41,350 bases of DNA from the NCBI GenBank assembly GCA_025352685.1, contig JANXSN010000029.1, positions 1 through 41,350 on the forward strand, in the 5' to 3' direction. Each line of letters opens with the position of its first letter. Within the stretch, counting starts at the first letter, position 1. The position numbers and the translations under genes are program-made. Positions 28,281 through 37,402 of this stretch are shown in pieces. This DNA comes from Sphingomonadales bacterium (GTDB taxonomy: Bacteria > Pseudomonadota > Alphaproteobacteria > Sphingomonadales > Sphingomonadaceae). Under the pieces are notes generated by a model. It was given only the letters and a program-made list of their open reading frames with translations. It ran no database searches and was not told the DNA's origin.

Positions 28281-28901
28281 ATGTTGACCGAACTTCGTCT
28301 CGCCCTCAGGCCCAGCATCGTCCTTTTGATCCTGCTTTCGGCGATCACCGGGCTTGGTTTTCCGGCGCTCATCACTGGGATTGCCCAGGTGACGATGCCG
28401 GCACAAGCCAACGGCAGCATGATCATTGATAAGGGGCAGATTGTCGGCTCGGAACTCATCGCGCAGCGTTTCGCTGCACCGCGCAATTTCCATCCGCGCC
28501 CTTCCGCTGCAGGCAAGGGCTACGACGCTACCGCGTCGTCCGCCAGCAACCTGGCACCAGGATCCAAAGATTTGCGCGACGCCATTGCCAAGCGTGTGGC
28601 TGAGGCGCGCGCCAACGGGTTGACCGGCACTTCAGTCCCACCTGATCTGGTCACAACTAGCGCCTCCGGACTCGATCCCGATCTGAGCCCGGAGGCTGCC
28701 CTTTCGCAGGTTGCTCGCGTCGCACGTGCGCGCGGCATGGATGCGGGAAAGTTGAAGATGTTGGTCAATGCGGCAGTCAAAATGCCGCTGCTGGGCATCA
28801 TCGGCGAACCGCACGTCAATGTTTTGATGCTCAACCGTCAGCTTGACGATATGACGGTCAATCGACAGCCGGCCCAGAAGTCGTCTAATCCGACCCTGTG
28901 A
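28281..28901 (+). CDS. kdpC: Potassium-transporting ATPase, KdpC subunit
   Basis: A 206-residue KdpC with one N-terminal membrane helix (VLLILLSAITGLGFPALIT) and a periplasmic domain containing RNFHPRPSAAGKGYDA and SGLDPDLSPEAA. KdpC assists the A and B subunits and raises ATP affinity. The ATG follows TGAGGAATTCC after kdpB, and its stop overlaps the kdpD start (GTGA). Confidence 0.96.
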   Translation: MLTELRLALRPSIVLLILLSAITGLGFPALITGIAQVTMPAQANGSMIIDKGQIVGSELIAQRFAAPRNFHPRPSAAGKGYDATASSASNLAPGSKDLRDAIAKRVAEARANGLTGTSVPPDLVTTSASGLDPDLSPEAALSQVARVARARGMDAGKLKMLVNAAVKMPLLGIIGEPHVNVLMLNRQLDDMTVNRQPAQKSSNPTL

Positions 28902-31540
28902 ACGATGCGTCTCGCCCTTCGCCCGAAGCGCTCCTCAAGGCAGCGAAGCGGGAGGCACGCGGCCGGCTCAAGATTTTCCTCGGTGCAGCACCGGGAGTCG
29001 GCAAGACCTTCGAGATGCTGCGCGAGGGTGCCGAGCGGCTTCAAGCAGGCGTCGATGTCGTGGCCGGAATCGTCGAGACCCACGGCCGCGCCGAGACCGA
29101 GGTCCTTGTCGCACCGTTTGAAGTGCTTCCTCGCCGCTCGATTGCGCACGGTGCACATACACTGAGCGAGTTTGACCTCGACGCCATGCTGGCGCGCAAG
29201 CCCGCCGTTGCCCTGATCGACGAATTCGCCCACACGAATGCGACCGGCAGCCGCCATCCAAAGCGCTGGCAGGATATCGAAGAACTGCGCGACGCCGGGA
29301 TCGACGTGCTGACAACGCTAAACATCCAGCACGTCGAGAGCTTGAACGATGTCGTTGCTGGATTTACCCGTGTTCGTGTCCGAGAGACCGTGCCCGACGC
29401 GATCCTCGACGATGCAGAGATCGAGATCGTCGACCTTCCCCCTGACGAACTTATCGAGCGGTTGAAGGCGGGCAAAGTGTATATCCCGCACGAGGCAACA
29501 CGAGCGCTCAGCCATTTTTTTTCTAAGTCCAACCTCTCTGCCTTGCGAGAACTGGCGCTTCGAAGAGCAGCCCAAACGGTTGACCGCCATTTGCTCGAGC
29601 ATGTCCAAAGCATCGGCGATCACGGAACTTGGGCCGCTGGCGAGCGGCTCGTGGTGGCTGTCGGCGATCAACCGGGTAGCCTATCCCTGATCCGCGCCGC
29701 AAAACGCCTGGCGGACGCCTTACGCGCGCCCTGGACAGCAGTCAGCATCGAGACACCGCGCAATGCCACGCTGAGTGCCGGCGCGCAAAGCAGAATGGCC
29801 GGCGCGTTGAAACTCGCGAGCGGTCTGGGTGCGACGATTGTAACCGTCCCAGCCGGATCGGTCTTCGATGGACTGTGCGCCCATATCCTCGAGACGCGGG
29901 CAACAGCTGTCGTTATCGGCAAGTCTAGGCGTAGCTGGTGGTTTGAACTTCGCCACGGTTCGGTGGTCGACCGGCTGGTCCGTGCCCTCGACGGCGTGGC
30001 CGTGCATGTTGTGCCGGTCACCGAGCAGGGGCCAACCGAAGCCGAACCTGCGACACCGCGGCCACCGGCGGTGCGGGGGATGGCCGCGGCAATCGGGCTG
30101 GTCGCGCTGACGACTGCGGCCGCGGTGTCGCTCCAGCCAATACTGGGCGCCAACTCCATGGACCTTATCTATCTGTTGCCGGTCATTGCAACGGCAACGC
30201 TCTTCGGCCTTCGATCTTCACTGGTAGCCAGTTTTGCTGCCGCACTTGCATATAATTTTTTCTTTTTGCCACCGCTTTATACCCTGACGATTAGCGATCC
30301 GCAGAATGTCGTGACGCTGCTCGTACTGGTCATCGTTGCGACCGTTGCAAGCCAGCTTACCGGTCGGCTCAAACGCGAGGCTAACATCGGTGCGCGCACG
30401 GCAACCGAGAACGCTGCGCTCGCCGCTTTCGGCCAGCGTCTGGCGACAGTTTCCGATGAAGCTGGAACGGCGGCAGCGGTATGTGAGGAAGTCGCAGCGC
30501 TGCTGAACGTTGCGACCGTATTGTTTACCCGGCGGGCAGGGCGACTGACGGCAATCGGCGCGGCTCCGGCGGATCCGTCGATGAGCCCCATCGACGTTGC
30601 TGCCGCCGAATGGGCATACGAACGCGGCGAAGTCTCCGGACGCGATAGCGGGACCCTCACTGCGAGCGACTGGCAGTTCCATCCGCTCGAGACGTCGCTT
30701 GGCGTGCTGGGGGTGCTCGGCATTGCCATTCAGGGCAGTGGCGACCCGATGCCTGCCGACAAGCGCGTTCTGTTTTCGACATTAGTCGGACAAACAGCGC
30801 TGGCGCATGAACGGCTCAAGCTCGAGGCCAATGCCCGCGAGATCGGCGCGCTGAAGCAGCGCGACGATCTGCGCGCGACGCTGTTATCCTCGCTCGGTCA
30901 CGATCTGAAAACGCCTCTCACGGCGGTTGTCGCCGCCGCCGATGCGCTGGCTGCCGAACACGGGGAGAGTGCGACTACTGCGACCTTGAAGGCCGAAGCC
31001 CGCCGCCTGCGCCGCGTCTTTGACGACCTTGTCGAAATGACCCGGATTGAAGCCGGTGCGCTCGCTGTGCGACGGGAAGCGACTGACCTGACCGATGCCG
31101 TGGCCGCGGCTGCTCAAGATCTGCGTGCTGAGCTTGTCCTTCATAAGCTGGTACTCGACGTCCCGCCCACCCTGCCCCTCGTCGAGGCCGACCCGCGCAT
31201 GCTGCACCACATCCTCATCAATCTGCTTGGCAACGCTGCCAAATTCGCGCCGGCGACGAGCCCGATCACGATTCAAGCGCGGCGGGTGCCTGACGGCTTG
31301 ACGCTCTCAGTTTTTGACGAAGGACCCGGGCTCCCGTCGGGCCGCGAAACGACGCTGTTCGACCGATTTACCCGCGTCGACGGCGATGACATGAGTGGCG
31401 GGACTGGTCTTGGTCTCGCAATCGTGAAAGGGTTTGCCGAAGCGATGGATCTGAGCGTTTCAGCGGGTAACCGGACCGATGGCGGCGCCATGTTTGAGGT
31501 CAAGTGGCCCGAAGCTAGCATCCGACGGTCAGACAAATGA
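28898..31540 (+). CDS. kdpD: Potassium-sensing histidine kinase KdpD
   Basis: An 880-residue sensor kinase with the full KdpD layout. The N-terminal KdpD domain has Walker A GAAPGVGKT (about 29-37) and the family motif IDEFAHTNATGSRHPKRWQD. A universal-stress-like domain follows (about 245-375), then DUF4118 with four membrane helices (about 395-505; LAYNFFFLPPLYTLTI), a GAF-like region, and the kinase core with phospho-acceptor His668 in LGHDLKTPLT. The ATPase part has LLGNAAKFAP and GGTGLGLAIVKGFAEA. The GTG start overlaps the kdpC stop. It phosphorylates KdpE when K+ is limiting. Confidence 0.96.
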   Translation: MNDASRPSPEALLKAAKREARGRLKIFLGAAPGVGKTFEMLREGAERLQAGVDVVAGIVETHGRAETEVLVAPFEVLPRRSIAHGAHTLSEFDLDAMLARKPAVALIDEFAHTNATGSRHPKRWQDIEELRDAGIDVLTTLNIQHVESLNDVVAGFTRVRVRETVPDAILDDAEIEIVDLPPDELIERLKAGKVYIPHEATRALSHFFSKSNLSALRELALRRAAQTVDRHLLEHVQSIGDHGTWAAGERLVVAVGDQPGSLSLIRAAKRLADALRAPWTAVSIETPRNATLSAGAQSRMAGALKLASGLGATIVTVPAGSVFDGLCAHILETRATAVVIGKSRRSWWFELRHGSVVDRLVRALDGVAVHVVPVTEQGPTEAEPATPRPPAVRGMAAAIGLVALTTAAAVSLQPILGANSMDLIYLLPVIATATLFGLRSSLVASFAAALAYNFFFLPPLYTLTISDPQNVVTLLVLVIVATVASQLTGRLKREANIGARTATENAALAAFGQRLATVSDEAGTAAAVCEEVAALLNVATVLFTRRAGRLTAIGAAPADPSMSPIDVAAAEWAYERGEVSGRDSGTLTASDWQFHPLETSLGVLGVLGIAIQGSGDPMPADKRVLFSTLVGQTALAHERLKLEANAREIGALKQRDDLRATLLSSLGHDLKTPLTAVVAAADALAAEHGESATTATLKAEARRLRRVFDDLVEMTRIEAGALAVRREATDLTDAVAAAAQDLRAELVLHKLVLDVPPTLPLVEADPRMLHHILINLLGNAAKFAPATSPITIQARRVPDGLTLSVFDEGPGLPSGRETTLFDRFTRVDGDDMSGGTGLGLAIVKGFAEAMDLSVSAGNRTDGGAMFEVKWPEASIRRSDK

Positions 31541-32214
31541 TGGCGCGGATACTGATCGTTGATGACGAGCCGGCAATTCGACGGTTGGTCCGTGTCGCTG
31601 CCGAACGGGCAGGCTATGTCGTCATCGAAGCAGGCGACGCCGGGGAGGCACTGGCCCGGGCCCGGACTCCGGTCCCCGATCTGGCGCTTCTAGACCTCGG
31701 CCTCCCTGACCGTGACGGTCTGGAGCTTGTCCCGATCTTCAAGACGGCCGGGATCACGACAATTGTGCTTACGGCACGCGACACGACTGATGAAAAAGTT
31801 GCCGCGCTCGACTTGGGTGCCGACGATTATGTGGTCAAGCCCTTCGATACTGCCGAGCTTCTCGCCCGCGTACGCGTCGCGTTGCGTCGAAGCGAAAGCA
31901 ATGCTGGGGTCTCTGTGCACCTCTCCGCAGGTGATGTCGCGATCGACTTGCATGCCCACCGCGTCACACGAGGCGACATTGACGTGCATCTGACACGCAA
32001 GGAATTTGCTTTGCTCGCGGAACTAGCGCGCCATGCAGGTCGCGTACTCACCCACACCCACCTTCTCCGCATTGTCTGGGGCGAAGCACATACCGGCGAC
32101 GTAGAGTATTTACGGGTTGCGGTCCGCAGCCTGCGCGCGAAGCTTGAACCAAATCCGGCTGCCCCCACGCTGATCGTCAACGAACCGGGCGTTGGTTATC
32201 GGCTCAGCGTCTAA
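31537..32214 (+). CDS. kdpE: Response regulator KdpE
   Basis: A 225-residue OmpR/PhoB-family regulator. The receiver domain has the acidic pair DDE near residue 10, phospho-acceptor Asp53 in LALLDLGLPD and the Lys in DDYVVKPFD. The winged-helix domain includes LTRKEFALLAELARHAGRV and YLRVAVRSLRAKLE. Its ATG overlaps the kdpD stop. It probably activates the kdp cluster through the TTTACG repeat upstream of kdpF. Confidence 0.95.
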   Translation: MMARILIVDDEPAIRRLVRVAAERAGYVVIEAGDAGEALARARTPVPDLALLDLGLPDRDGLELVPIFKTAGITTIVLTARDTTDEKVAALDLGADDYVVKPFDTAELLARVRVALRRSESNAGVSVHLSAGDVAIDLHAHRVTRGDIDVHLTRKEFALLAELARHAGRVLTHTHLLRIVWGEAHTGDVEYLRVAVRSLRAKLEPNPAAPTLIVNEPGVGYRLSV

Positions 32215-32223
32215 CCCAGGTCG

Positions 32224-33159
32224 CTACGTGTCGGCACCCGGCGCTGGGTATTGGAGGTAGGCCAGCCGGCGTACTTCGCGCCGACCGCGCACGACCGTAT
32301 CAAGGATCAGCCCTGCAAAGAAATTGAGAAACGCAAGAACCATGAGGCCCGTCGCAAGGATCGCTGTCGGGAAGCGCGGGACCTGTCCGGTTTGTAGGTA
32401 GGTTAGTACCAGCGGAATCGACAAGAAAATCGCCATTGTTGCAAGCGCAAGACCCGCAAAACCAAAGAACGCCAGCGGCCGTTCAAACCGCGCAAGCATC
32501 GCGATCGTGCGAAGGATGCGCCATCCATCGGAGTAAGTGCTGAGTTTCGATACGGAACCCTCGGGCCGGGCGGCATAGGCAGTCACGACTTCTGCTGTTG
32601 GCATCTTGAGCTCCAGCGCGTGGACACTGATCTCGGTTTCGATCTCGAACCCGGCCGAGAGAACCGGGAAGCTCTTCACAAAGCGACGCGAGAAAACGCG
32701 GTATCCAGAGAGAATATCGGTAAAACTTCGCCCGAAAACTTGTGTCAGCATACCAGTGAGCATCTTGTTACCGAGGCGGTGTCCGCGTCGATATGCATCG
32801 TCTATTTCCGACTTACGCGCACCGACGACCATGTCGAGTTTCTCGTCGACCAACCGCGCGATGAGCGCTGGTGCTGCGGCAGCTTCATATGTCGCGTCGC
32901 CATCGGCCATCACATAAACGTCGGCATCGATGTCTGCGAACATGCGCCGCACGACGTTACCCTTGCCCTGCTGTCGCTCGGTGCGAACGACAGCACCAGC
33001 AGCACGAGCAACGTCAACTGTACGGTCGGAAGAATTGTTATCGTAGACGTAGATCATTGCGTCGGGCAGCGCCGCGCGAAAGTCCGCCACCGTTTGCACG
33101 ATCGCGGTCTCCTCATTGTAGCACGGCAATAGGACGGCAATCTTCATGCGCGTCGCCAT
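32224..33159 (-). CDS. Family 2 glycosyltransferase (DPM1/GtrB-like, membrane-anchored)
   Basis: A GT2 enzyme that probably moves a sugar from a nucleotide sugar to a polyprenyl phosphate. The N-terminal GT-A domain has VLLPCYNEETAI, YDNNSSDRT and the metal-binding MADGDATYE, and the later motif ILSGYRVFSRRFV. Two C-terminal membrane segments (around residues 230-260 and 265-295) anchor it. The start is either 33159 or 33147 (MKIAVLLPCYNEE); the longest frame begins with TTG at 33171. It is convergent with kdpE, and its role in a cell-envelope pathway is inferred from the family only. Confidence 0.85.
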   Translation of the reverse strand: MATRMKIAVLLPCYNEETAIVQTVADFRAALPDAMIYVYDNNSSDRTVDVARAAGAVVRTERQQGKGNVVRRMFADIDADVYVMADGDATYEAAAAPALIARLVDEKLDMVVGARKSEIDDAYRRGHRLGNKMLTGMLTQVFGRSFTDILSGYRVFSRRFVKSFPVLSAGFEIETEISVHALELKMPTAEVVTAYAARPEGSVSKLSTYSDGWRILRTIAMLARFERPLAFFGFAGLALATMAIFLSIPLVLTYLQTGQVPRFPTAILATGLMVLAFLNFFAGLILDTVVRGRREVRRLAYLQYPAPGADT

Positions 33160-33229
33160 AGATCTATCCAATTAAGATCGTCCAACTTTTCATCGCCGCC
33201 GCTGTGGCCACGATGATCGCGTAACGGCC

Positions 33230-34825
33230 TCAGGACTTCTTCTGGGTCGTTGCCTTCTTCTTCGGCTTATCCACGACAACCTCCTCGACCAGTGCGGATC
33301 CTCCCGATTCCTCTGTTACCAGCGTGCCTTCGATGACGGCTGCAGATTCAACGGCAGGTTTGCCCTTTTTCGCTTTCGGCGCGGGCCTTTCTGAATCAGG
33401 CTGTACCTTGGCTTTCTTTAGCGCAGCAGACTTCTTTGCCTTGGGCGTGTCGTCGTGCCCATGGTCATGACCACAGCCCGGTCCGTGAACATGGCCTTCC
33501 TCGGTTTCAATCAACGATTCGAGTTCGGACTTGGTTGAGACGCGGTCGGTAATTTCGGCTTTCGAGAAAAGGTAATCGACAACCTTGTCCTCGTACATCG
33601 GCGCGCGCAGCTGGGCCTGTGCCATCGGCTCGTTGCGCAGATATTCGACGAAACGCTCCCGGTCTTTGGGATCGTATTGCTGTGCGGCCTGATTAACGAG
33701 CATGTTCATTTCGTTCTGGGTAATCTCGATGCCGACGGCCTGACCGATTTCGGAAAGGAGCAACCCGAGACGGACGCGACGCTCGGCGATGCGGTGGTAA
33801 TCATCGCGATCATTCTCCATCTCGACGCGCGCGGCTTCGGGATCGGCTTCATGACCAGCTTCGTGCTCAAGCTGGCGCCAGATCTGATCGAACTCGGCTT
33901 CCACCATCGACGGCGGTACCGGAAAGTCATGCGTTTCCGACAGATGGTCGAGCAACTTGCGTTTCATATAGGTGCGTGTGAGTCCGTTCAGCTCCTGCTC
34001 GACCTGACCTTTGAATAGGCCACGGAGCTGCTCGAGATTTTCAAGGCCGAGTGTCTTGGCGAAATCATCGTCTGCAATGGCAGTCTTGGCGGTTTGTACC
34101 TTCTTGATGACAAGGTCAAACGTCGCCTCCCTACCCTTCAGATAGGCAACGTTGTAATCGTCTGGAAACGTCACGTGGATCTGCTTTTTGTCGCCCGCCT
34201 TCACGCCGACCAACTGGTCCTCGAAGCCAGGAATCAGGCGGCCGGTGCCGATCTCGACCGACATGTCGTCGCCCTTGCCGCCGTCGAACGGCTCTCCCCC
34301 GGTCTTGCCAAGATAATCCATCACGACGAGGTCGCCGGTCACGGCCTTGTGCGTGGCCTTTGCGTCTTCGAAGCTTTTCTGCTGCGAAACCAGCGCTGCG
34401 ACGTGCTCGTCAACGGCTGACTCGTCGGGCTCTACAGTCAGGCGTTCAAGCTTGATCCCCTCAATATTGGGGGTTGGCACGTCCGGAAGAATTTCGAGTG
34501 CAACCTTGATTTCGGCGTCCTTGCCGGGCGCATAGTCTTCACCGAGCTCTACCGACGGCTGCATCGCTGGGCGGAGCTTGTTGTCCGCAACCAGCTTTGA
34601 TACGCCTTCCTGGATTGCCGAGTTGAGTGCATCCTGCTGCAGTGCAGGGCCGTGCATCTTGCGAATCAGGTTCGCCGGCACCTTGCCGGGCCGAAAGCCC
34701 GGCATACGGATTTGCGGGGCAACCTTCTTCACCTCGGCCTCAACCATCGCCTCGATGTCCTTGGCGGGGATGGTCAACAGGAAGGCGCGCTTGAGGCCTT
34801 CGTTCAGCGTTTCGGCAATCTGCAT
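33230..34825 (-). CDS. tig: Trigger factor, ribosome-associated chaperone
   Basis: A 531-residue trigger factor that binds the ribosome exit tunnel and folds nascent chains. The ribosome-binding loop is MPGFRPGKVP, the FKBP-like PPIase domain contains GDLVVMDYLGKTGGEPFDGG and LIPGFEDQLVG, and the helical C-domain follows. It is about 80-100 residues longer than usual. The tail begins with a His/Cys cluster (HVHGPGCGHDHGHDD) that could bind metal, then Lys/Ala-rich low complexity ending KKKATTQKKS. The true start is ATG 34825 (MQIAETLNEG). The frame stays open through the tRNA-Leu gene, giving a false N-terminal extension. Confidence 0.95.
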   Translation of the reverse strand: MQIAETLNEGLKRAFLLTIPAKDIEAMVEAEVKKVAPQIRMPGFRPGKVPANLIRKMHGPALQQDALNSAIQEGVSKLVADNKLRPAMQPSVELGEDYAPGKDAEIKVALEILPDVPTPNIEGIKLERLTVEPDESAVDEHVAALVSQQKSFEDAKATHKAVTGDLVVMDYLGKTGGEPFDGGKGDDMSVEIGTGRLIPGFEDQLVGVKAGDKKQIHVTFPDDYNVAYLKGREATFDLVIKKVQTAKTAIADDDFAKTLGLENLEQLRGLFKGQVEQELNGLTRTYMKRKLLDHLSETHDFPVPPSMVEAEFDQIWRQLEHEAGHEADPEAARVEMENDRDDYHRIAERRVRLGLLLSEIGQAVGIEITQNEMNMLVNQAAQQYDPKDRERFVEYLRNEPMAQAQLRAPMYEDKVVDYLFSKAEITDRVSTKSELESLIETEEGHVHGPGCGHDHGHDDTPKAKKSAALKKAKVQPDSERPAPKAKKGKPAVESAAVIEGTLVTEESGGSALVEEVVVDKPKKKATTQKKS

Positions 34826-34875
34826 GGTCAATAAGTCATCCGGTTGTTTTTTTGGTGTTTCCGAGCAGGCGAATT

Positions 34876-34960
34876 TGGTGCGGGCGAAGGGACTTGAACC
34901 CCCATATCTCTCGATACCAGAACCTAAATCTGGCGCGTCTACCAGTTTCGCCACGCCCGC
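34876..34960 (-). tRNA. tRNA-Leu (anticodon UAG)
   Basis: An 85-base tRNA including an encoded CCA. The acceptor stem is GCGGGCG paired with CGCCCGC; the anticodon stem CCAGA/TCTGG encloses the loop TTTAGGT with anticodon TAG. A long variable arm (class II) and the T-arm GGGGGTTCAAGTCCC are present. It reads CUN codons (mainly CUA/CUG). It lies upstream of tig in the same direction. Confidence 0.96.
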
Positions 34961-34984
34961 ACGGAAGCACCGGCAAGGCGCGCG

Positions 34985-35013
34985 TCTATATGGACGGTTG
35001 AGCGCTAGGGCAA
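34985..35013 (-). promoter_or_regulatory. Promoter of tRNA-Leu
   Basis: On the minus strand TTGCCC (35013-35008) and TATAGA (34990-34985) are separated by 17 bases, and the tRNA begins 24 bases after the -10 box. Spacing and position fit a housekeeping promoter. Confidence 0.55.
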
Positions 35014-35074
35014 GCCGTCAAGAATGGGAGCTAGTCGGGCACTCGTGCGTTCGACAGGAATAAGGAGAATTTTC

Positions 35075-35215
35075 ATGGCCACTGTCCCTATCCCCGAGCC
35101 TGACTATGGGCCTGTTGAGAGCCCGCAACCTACCGTTCCCCCGCGCGAATTGCCGCCAATGCCGGGAGATGTCGACGTGCCTGAGCCGGGCATGGAGACT
35201 TTGATCGCACACTGA
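35075..35215 (+). CDS. Small proline-rich acidic protein, 46 residues
   Basis: A short gene with a strong ribosome site (TAAGGAG, 7 bases before the ATG). The product is rich in Pro, Glu and Asp with few hydrophobic residues (MATVPIPEPDYGPVESPQPT at the start, GDVDVPEPGMETLIAH at the end). No membrane segment or signal is visible, and it is likely disordered. I do not recognise a family with a known function. It is divergent from tRNA-Leu/tig and ends 5 bases from the pseudogene. Confidence 0.6.
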   Translation: MATVPIPEPDYGPVESPQPTVPPRELPPMPGDVDVPEPGMETLIAH

Positions 35216-35219
35216 CCAG

Positions 35220-35878
35220 CTAGCCTGTCCGCGCGGTCCGCCCGAGCGCGTGGTGCTGGACGATATCGCGGGCGAACGAGCGAACCACAAGTGAAGCATC
35301 GGCAAAATGCTCGCCGCCAGTTACGACCACGCAGAACCCGACGAGGTAACGAGGCACCCCTGCGCCTTGCATCGATTTGTGAGGCTACCGAAATTATCAC
35401 CAGTATAGAGGATCAAGACATAGTTGTCGCCGGAGAGCGCGCCCAAGCGCTCGGTGCCCAGTTCTAAGGTTAAGTCGAACTTGTCCCTTTTCGCAGGCAG
35501 ACTTGCGCCGAAACATTTGTGCTGAATAATTGCATCGGCAACCGCTTGATGCCAGCGCGGAGTAGCTTGCGACCAATTGAGCGCCCTCTCCAGACTACTC
35601 GTCGAGTGCGCGCAGGTCGATTTTTTGCCTGCCGCATTTGCCTGCAGCGCTTCGGCAAGTTTATCGCGAGCCAAAATTGCGCGCAGGCTACATTCGGTTG
35701 CGACAGGCCGTCAGCTGCTAACGCTGCGACTTCGACATCGGGTCGCATCAGAACGACGGTGGCCGGCTTGTCATTTGGCAGCGCAACCCACTGCCGTGAT
35801 CACCCTAGTGCCCCCAGGTGTCGGTGAAACTACGCCTGCAGCGCATATCAATGTCGCTACGATCATCCCGCGCGCCAT
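35220..35878 (-). pseudogene. Decayed lipoprotein-like or exported hypothetical protein with several frameshifts
   Basis: Minus-strand reading shows pieces of one protein in different frames. ATG 35878 gives MARGMIVATLICAAGVVS (signal-like). Another frame gives DKPATVVLMRPDVEVAALAA. A third gives ARDKLAEALQANAAGKKS through PAKRDKFDLTLELGTERL and GDNYVLILYTGDNFGS. The last frame gives EHFADASLVVRSFARDIV and ends at TAG 35222. The order and content resemble a small exported protein I associate with sphingomonads, of unknown function. At least three frame changes (near 35790, 35690 and 35350) mean it is not intact. Confidence 0.6.
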
Positions 35879-35923
35879 GTGCGCCTACCCGCTAAATTAC
35901 GACTGTCTGGCCGAGGCAATATG

Positions 35924-37402
35924 CTATGCTGCGGCAAGCAACTCCCGCAACCGTTCATTGATGATCTTCGGGTTTGCCCTACCTGCCATCGCTTTCATTG
36001 TCTGGCCCACAAAAAAACCGAACAACGCTTCCTTACCTGCGCGGAATTCGGCCACCTTGTCGGTGTTCACGGCAAGGATCGCTGCAATCGCCGCGTCGAT
36101 GGCACCGGTGTCACTGGTTTGCCGCAGGCCCTCCCGTTCGACGATGGTTCCTGCACTTTCTCCGGCTTCCAGCATCTTTTCAAACACCGCTTTCGCCATG
36201 CTGCCCGATAGCGTGCCGTTCCCGACAAGGTTAAGCAGCTCAGCAGCCTGCGCTGGGCTTACCGGCGAGTCCGAGATGTCGCGGCCAAGGCGATTCAAGG
36301 CACCGAATAGCTCACCGGTCACCCAGTTGGCCGCCGCTTTACCATCGATACCCTGCGCGAGGAGCGCTTCAAACCAATGCGCGGTTTCGACGTCTGCCGT
36401 GAGGACTTCGGCATTATACGGCGTTATCGCCATCGTTTCGGTAAAGCGCGCCCGCTTGGCATCGGGTAACTCTGGAAGGCTGGCCTTGCATTCTGAGATA
36501 AAGTCCTCGGTCAAGATCAAGGGAAGGAGGTCGGGATCAGGGAAATAGCGATAGTCGTGCGCGTCTTCCTTCGACCGCATCGAACGCGTCACACCTTTTT
36601 CCGGATCAAACAACCGGGTCTCCTGAACGATCGTGCCACCAGCCTCGATAACATCCACCTGGCGTCGCGCCTCAATCTCGACGACTTGCTGGATGAAGCG
36701 GACCGAATTTACGTTTTTGGTTTCCGTCCGCGTGCCGAACTTTTCGCCGGGCTTGCGAACACTGACGTTGACGTCAGCCCGCATCGATCCCTGTTCCATG
36801 TTGCCATCACAGCTCCCGATGTAGCGAACCAGCTGGCGCAGCTTGCGGACGTACTCGCCAGCCTCTTGAGGGCTGCGCATCTCTGGCTTGGAGACAATTT
36901 CCATCAGCGCCACGCCGGATCGGTTTAAATCGACATAAGACATCGTTGGATGCTGATCATGCATCAGCTTGCCAGCATCCTGCTCGATGTGGATCCGCTC
37001 GACCCCGATTGTCTTCGCACCTTCATCCGTCGTGACGGTCACCGACCCTTCCCCGACAATGGGGTGGTAGAGCTGAGAAATCTGGTAGCCTTGCGGCAGG
37101 TCGGCATAAAAATAATTCTTGCGGTCGAACCTGCTCCAGCGGTGGATTTCGGCGTTGATGGCAAGACCGGTCCGCACCGCCTGCTTGACGCATTCGATGT
37201 TGGGTACTGGCAGCATGCCGGGCATCGCGACGTCGACGAAGCTGACCTGCGAGTTGGGCTCCGCGCCGAACGCGGTCGAAGCACCCGAGAATAGCTTGGC
37301 GTTTGACGTGATCTGGGCATGCACCTCCAGGCCAATCACGACCTCCCAGTCTCCTGTCGCGCCTTTAATCCGATAGCTGCTTGGTTTTGTTTCCGTTGTC
37401 AT
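35924..37402 (-). CDS. gatB: Asp-tRNA(Asn)/Glu-tRNA(Gln) amidotransferase subunit B
   Basis: A 492-residue GatB. It activates the carboxyl group of misacylated Glu-tRNA(Gln) or Asp-tRNA(Asn) so that ammonia from GatA can be added. Motifs: [46 protein letters not shown] and, at the C-terminus, the GatB/YqeY tail ending [15 protein letters not shown]. The ATG at 37402 overlaps the stop of the upstream membrane-protein gene (ATGA). Confidence 0.97.
   Translation of the reverse strand: MTTETKPSSYRIKGATGDWEVVIGLEVHAQITSNAKLFSGASTAFGAEPNSQVSFVDVAMPGMLPVPNIECVKQAVRTGLAINAEIHRWSRFDRKNYFYADLPQGYQISQLYHPIVGEGSVTVTTDEGAKTIGVERIHIEQDAGKLMHDQHPTMSYVDLNRSGVALMEIVSKPEMRSPQEAGEYVRKLRQLVRYIGSCDGNMEQGSMRADVNVSVRKPGEKFGTRTETKNVNSVRFIQQVVEIEARRQVDVIEAGGTIVQETRLFDPEKGVTRSMRSKEDAHDYRYFPDPDLLPLILTEDFISECKASLPELPDAKRARFTETMAITPYNAEVLTADVETAHWFEALLAQGIDGKAAANWVTGELFGALNRLGRDISDSPVSPAQAAELLNLVGNGTLSGSMAKAVFEKMLEAGESAGTIVEREGLRQTSDTGAIDAAIAAILAVNTDKVAEFRAGKEALFGFFVGQTMKAMAGRANPKIINERLRELLAAA

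Noticed and set aside
34826-34954. N-terminal extension of trigger factor beginning MAKLVDAPDLGSG
   Set aside because: This is the translation of the tRNA-Leu gene in the same frame, a well-known artefact; the real start is ATG 34825.
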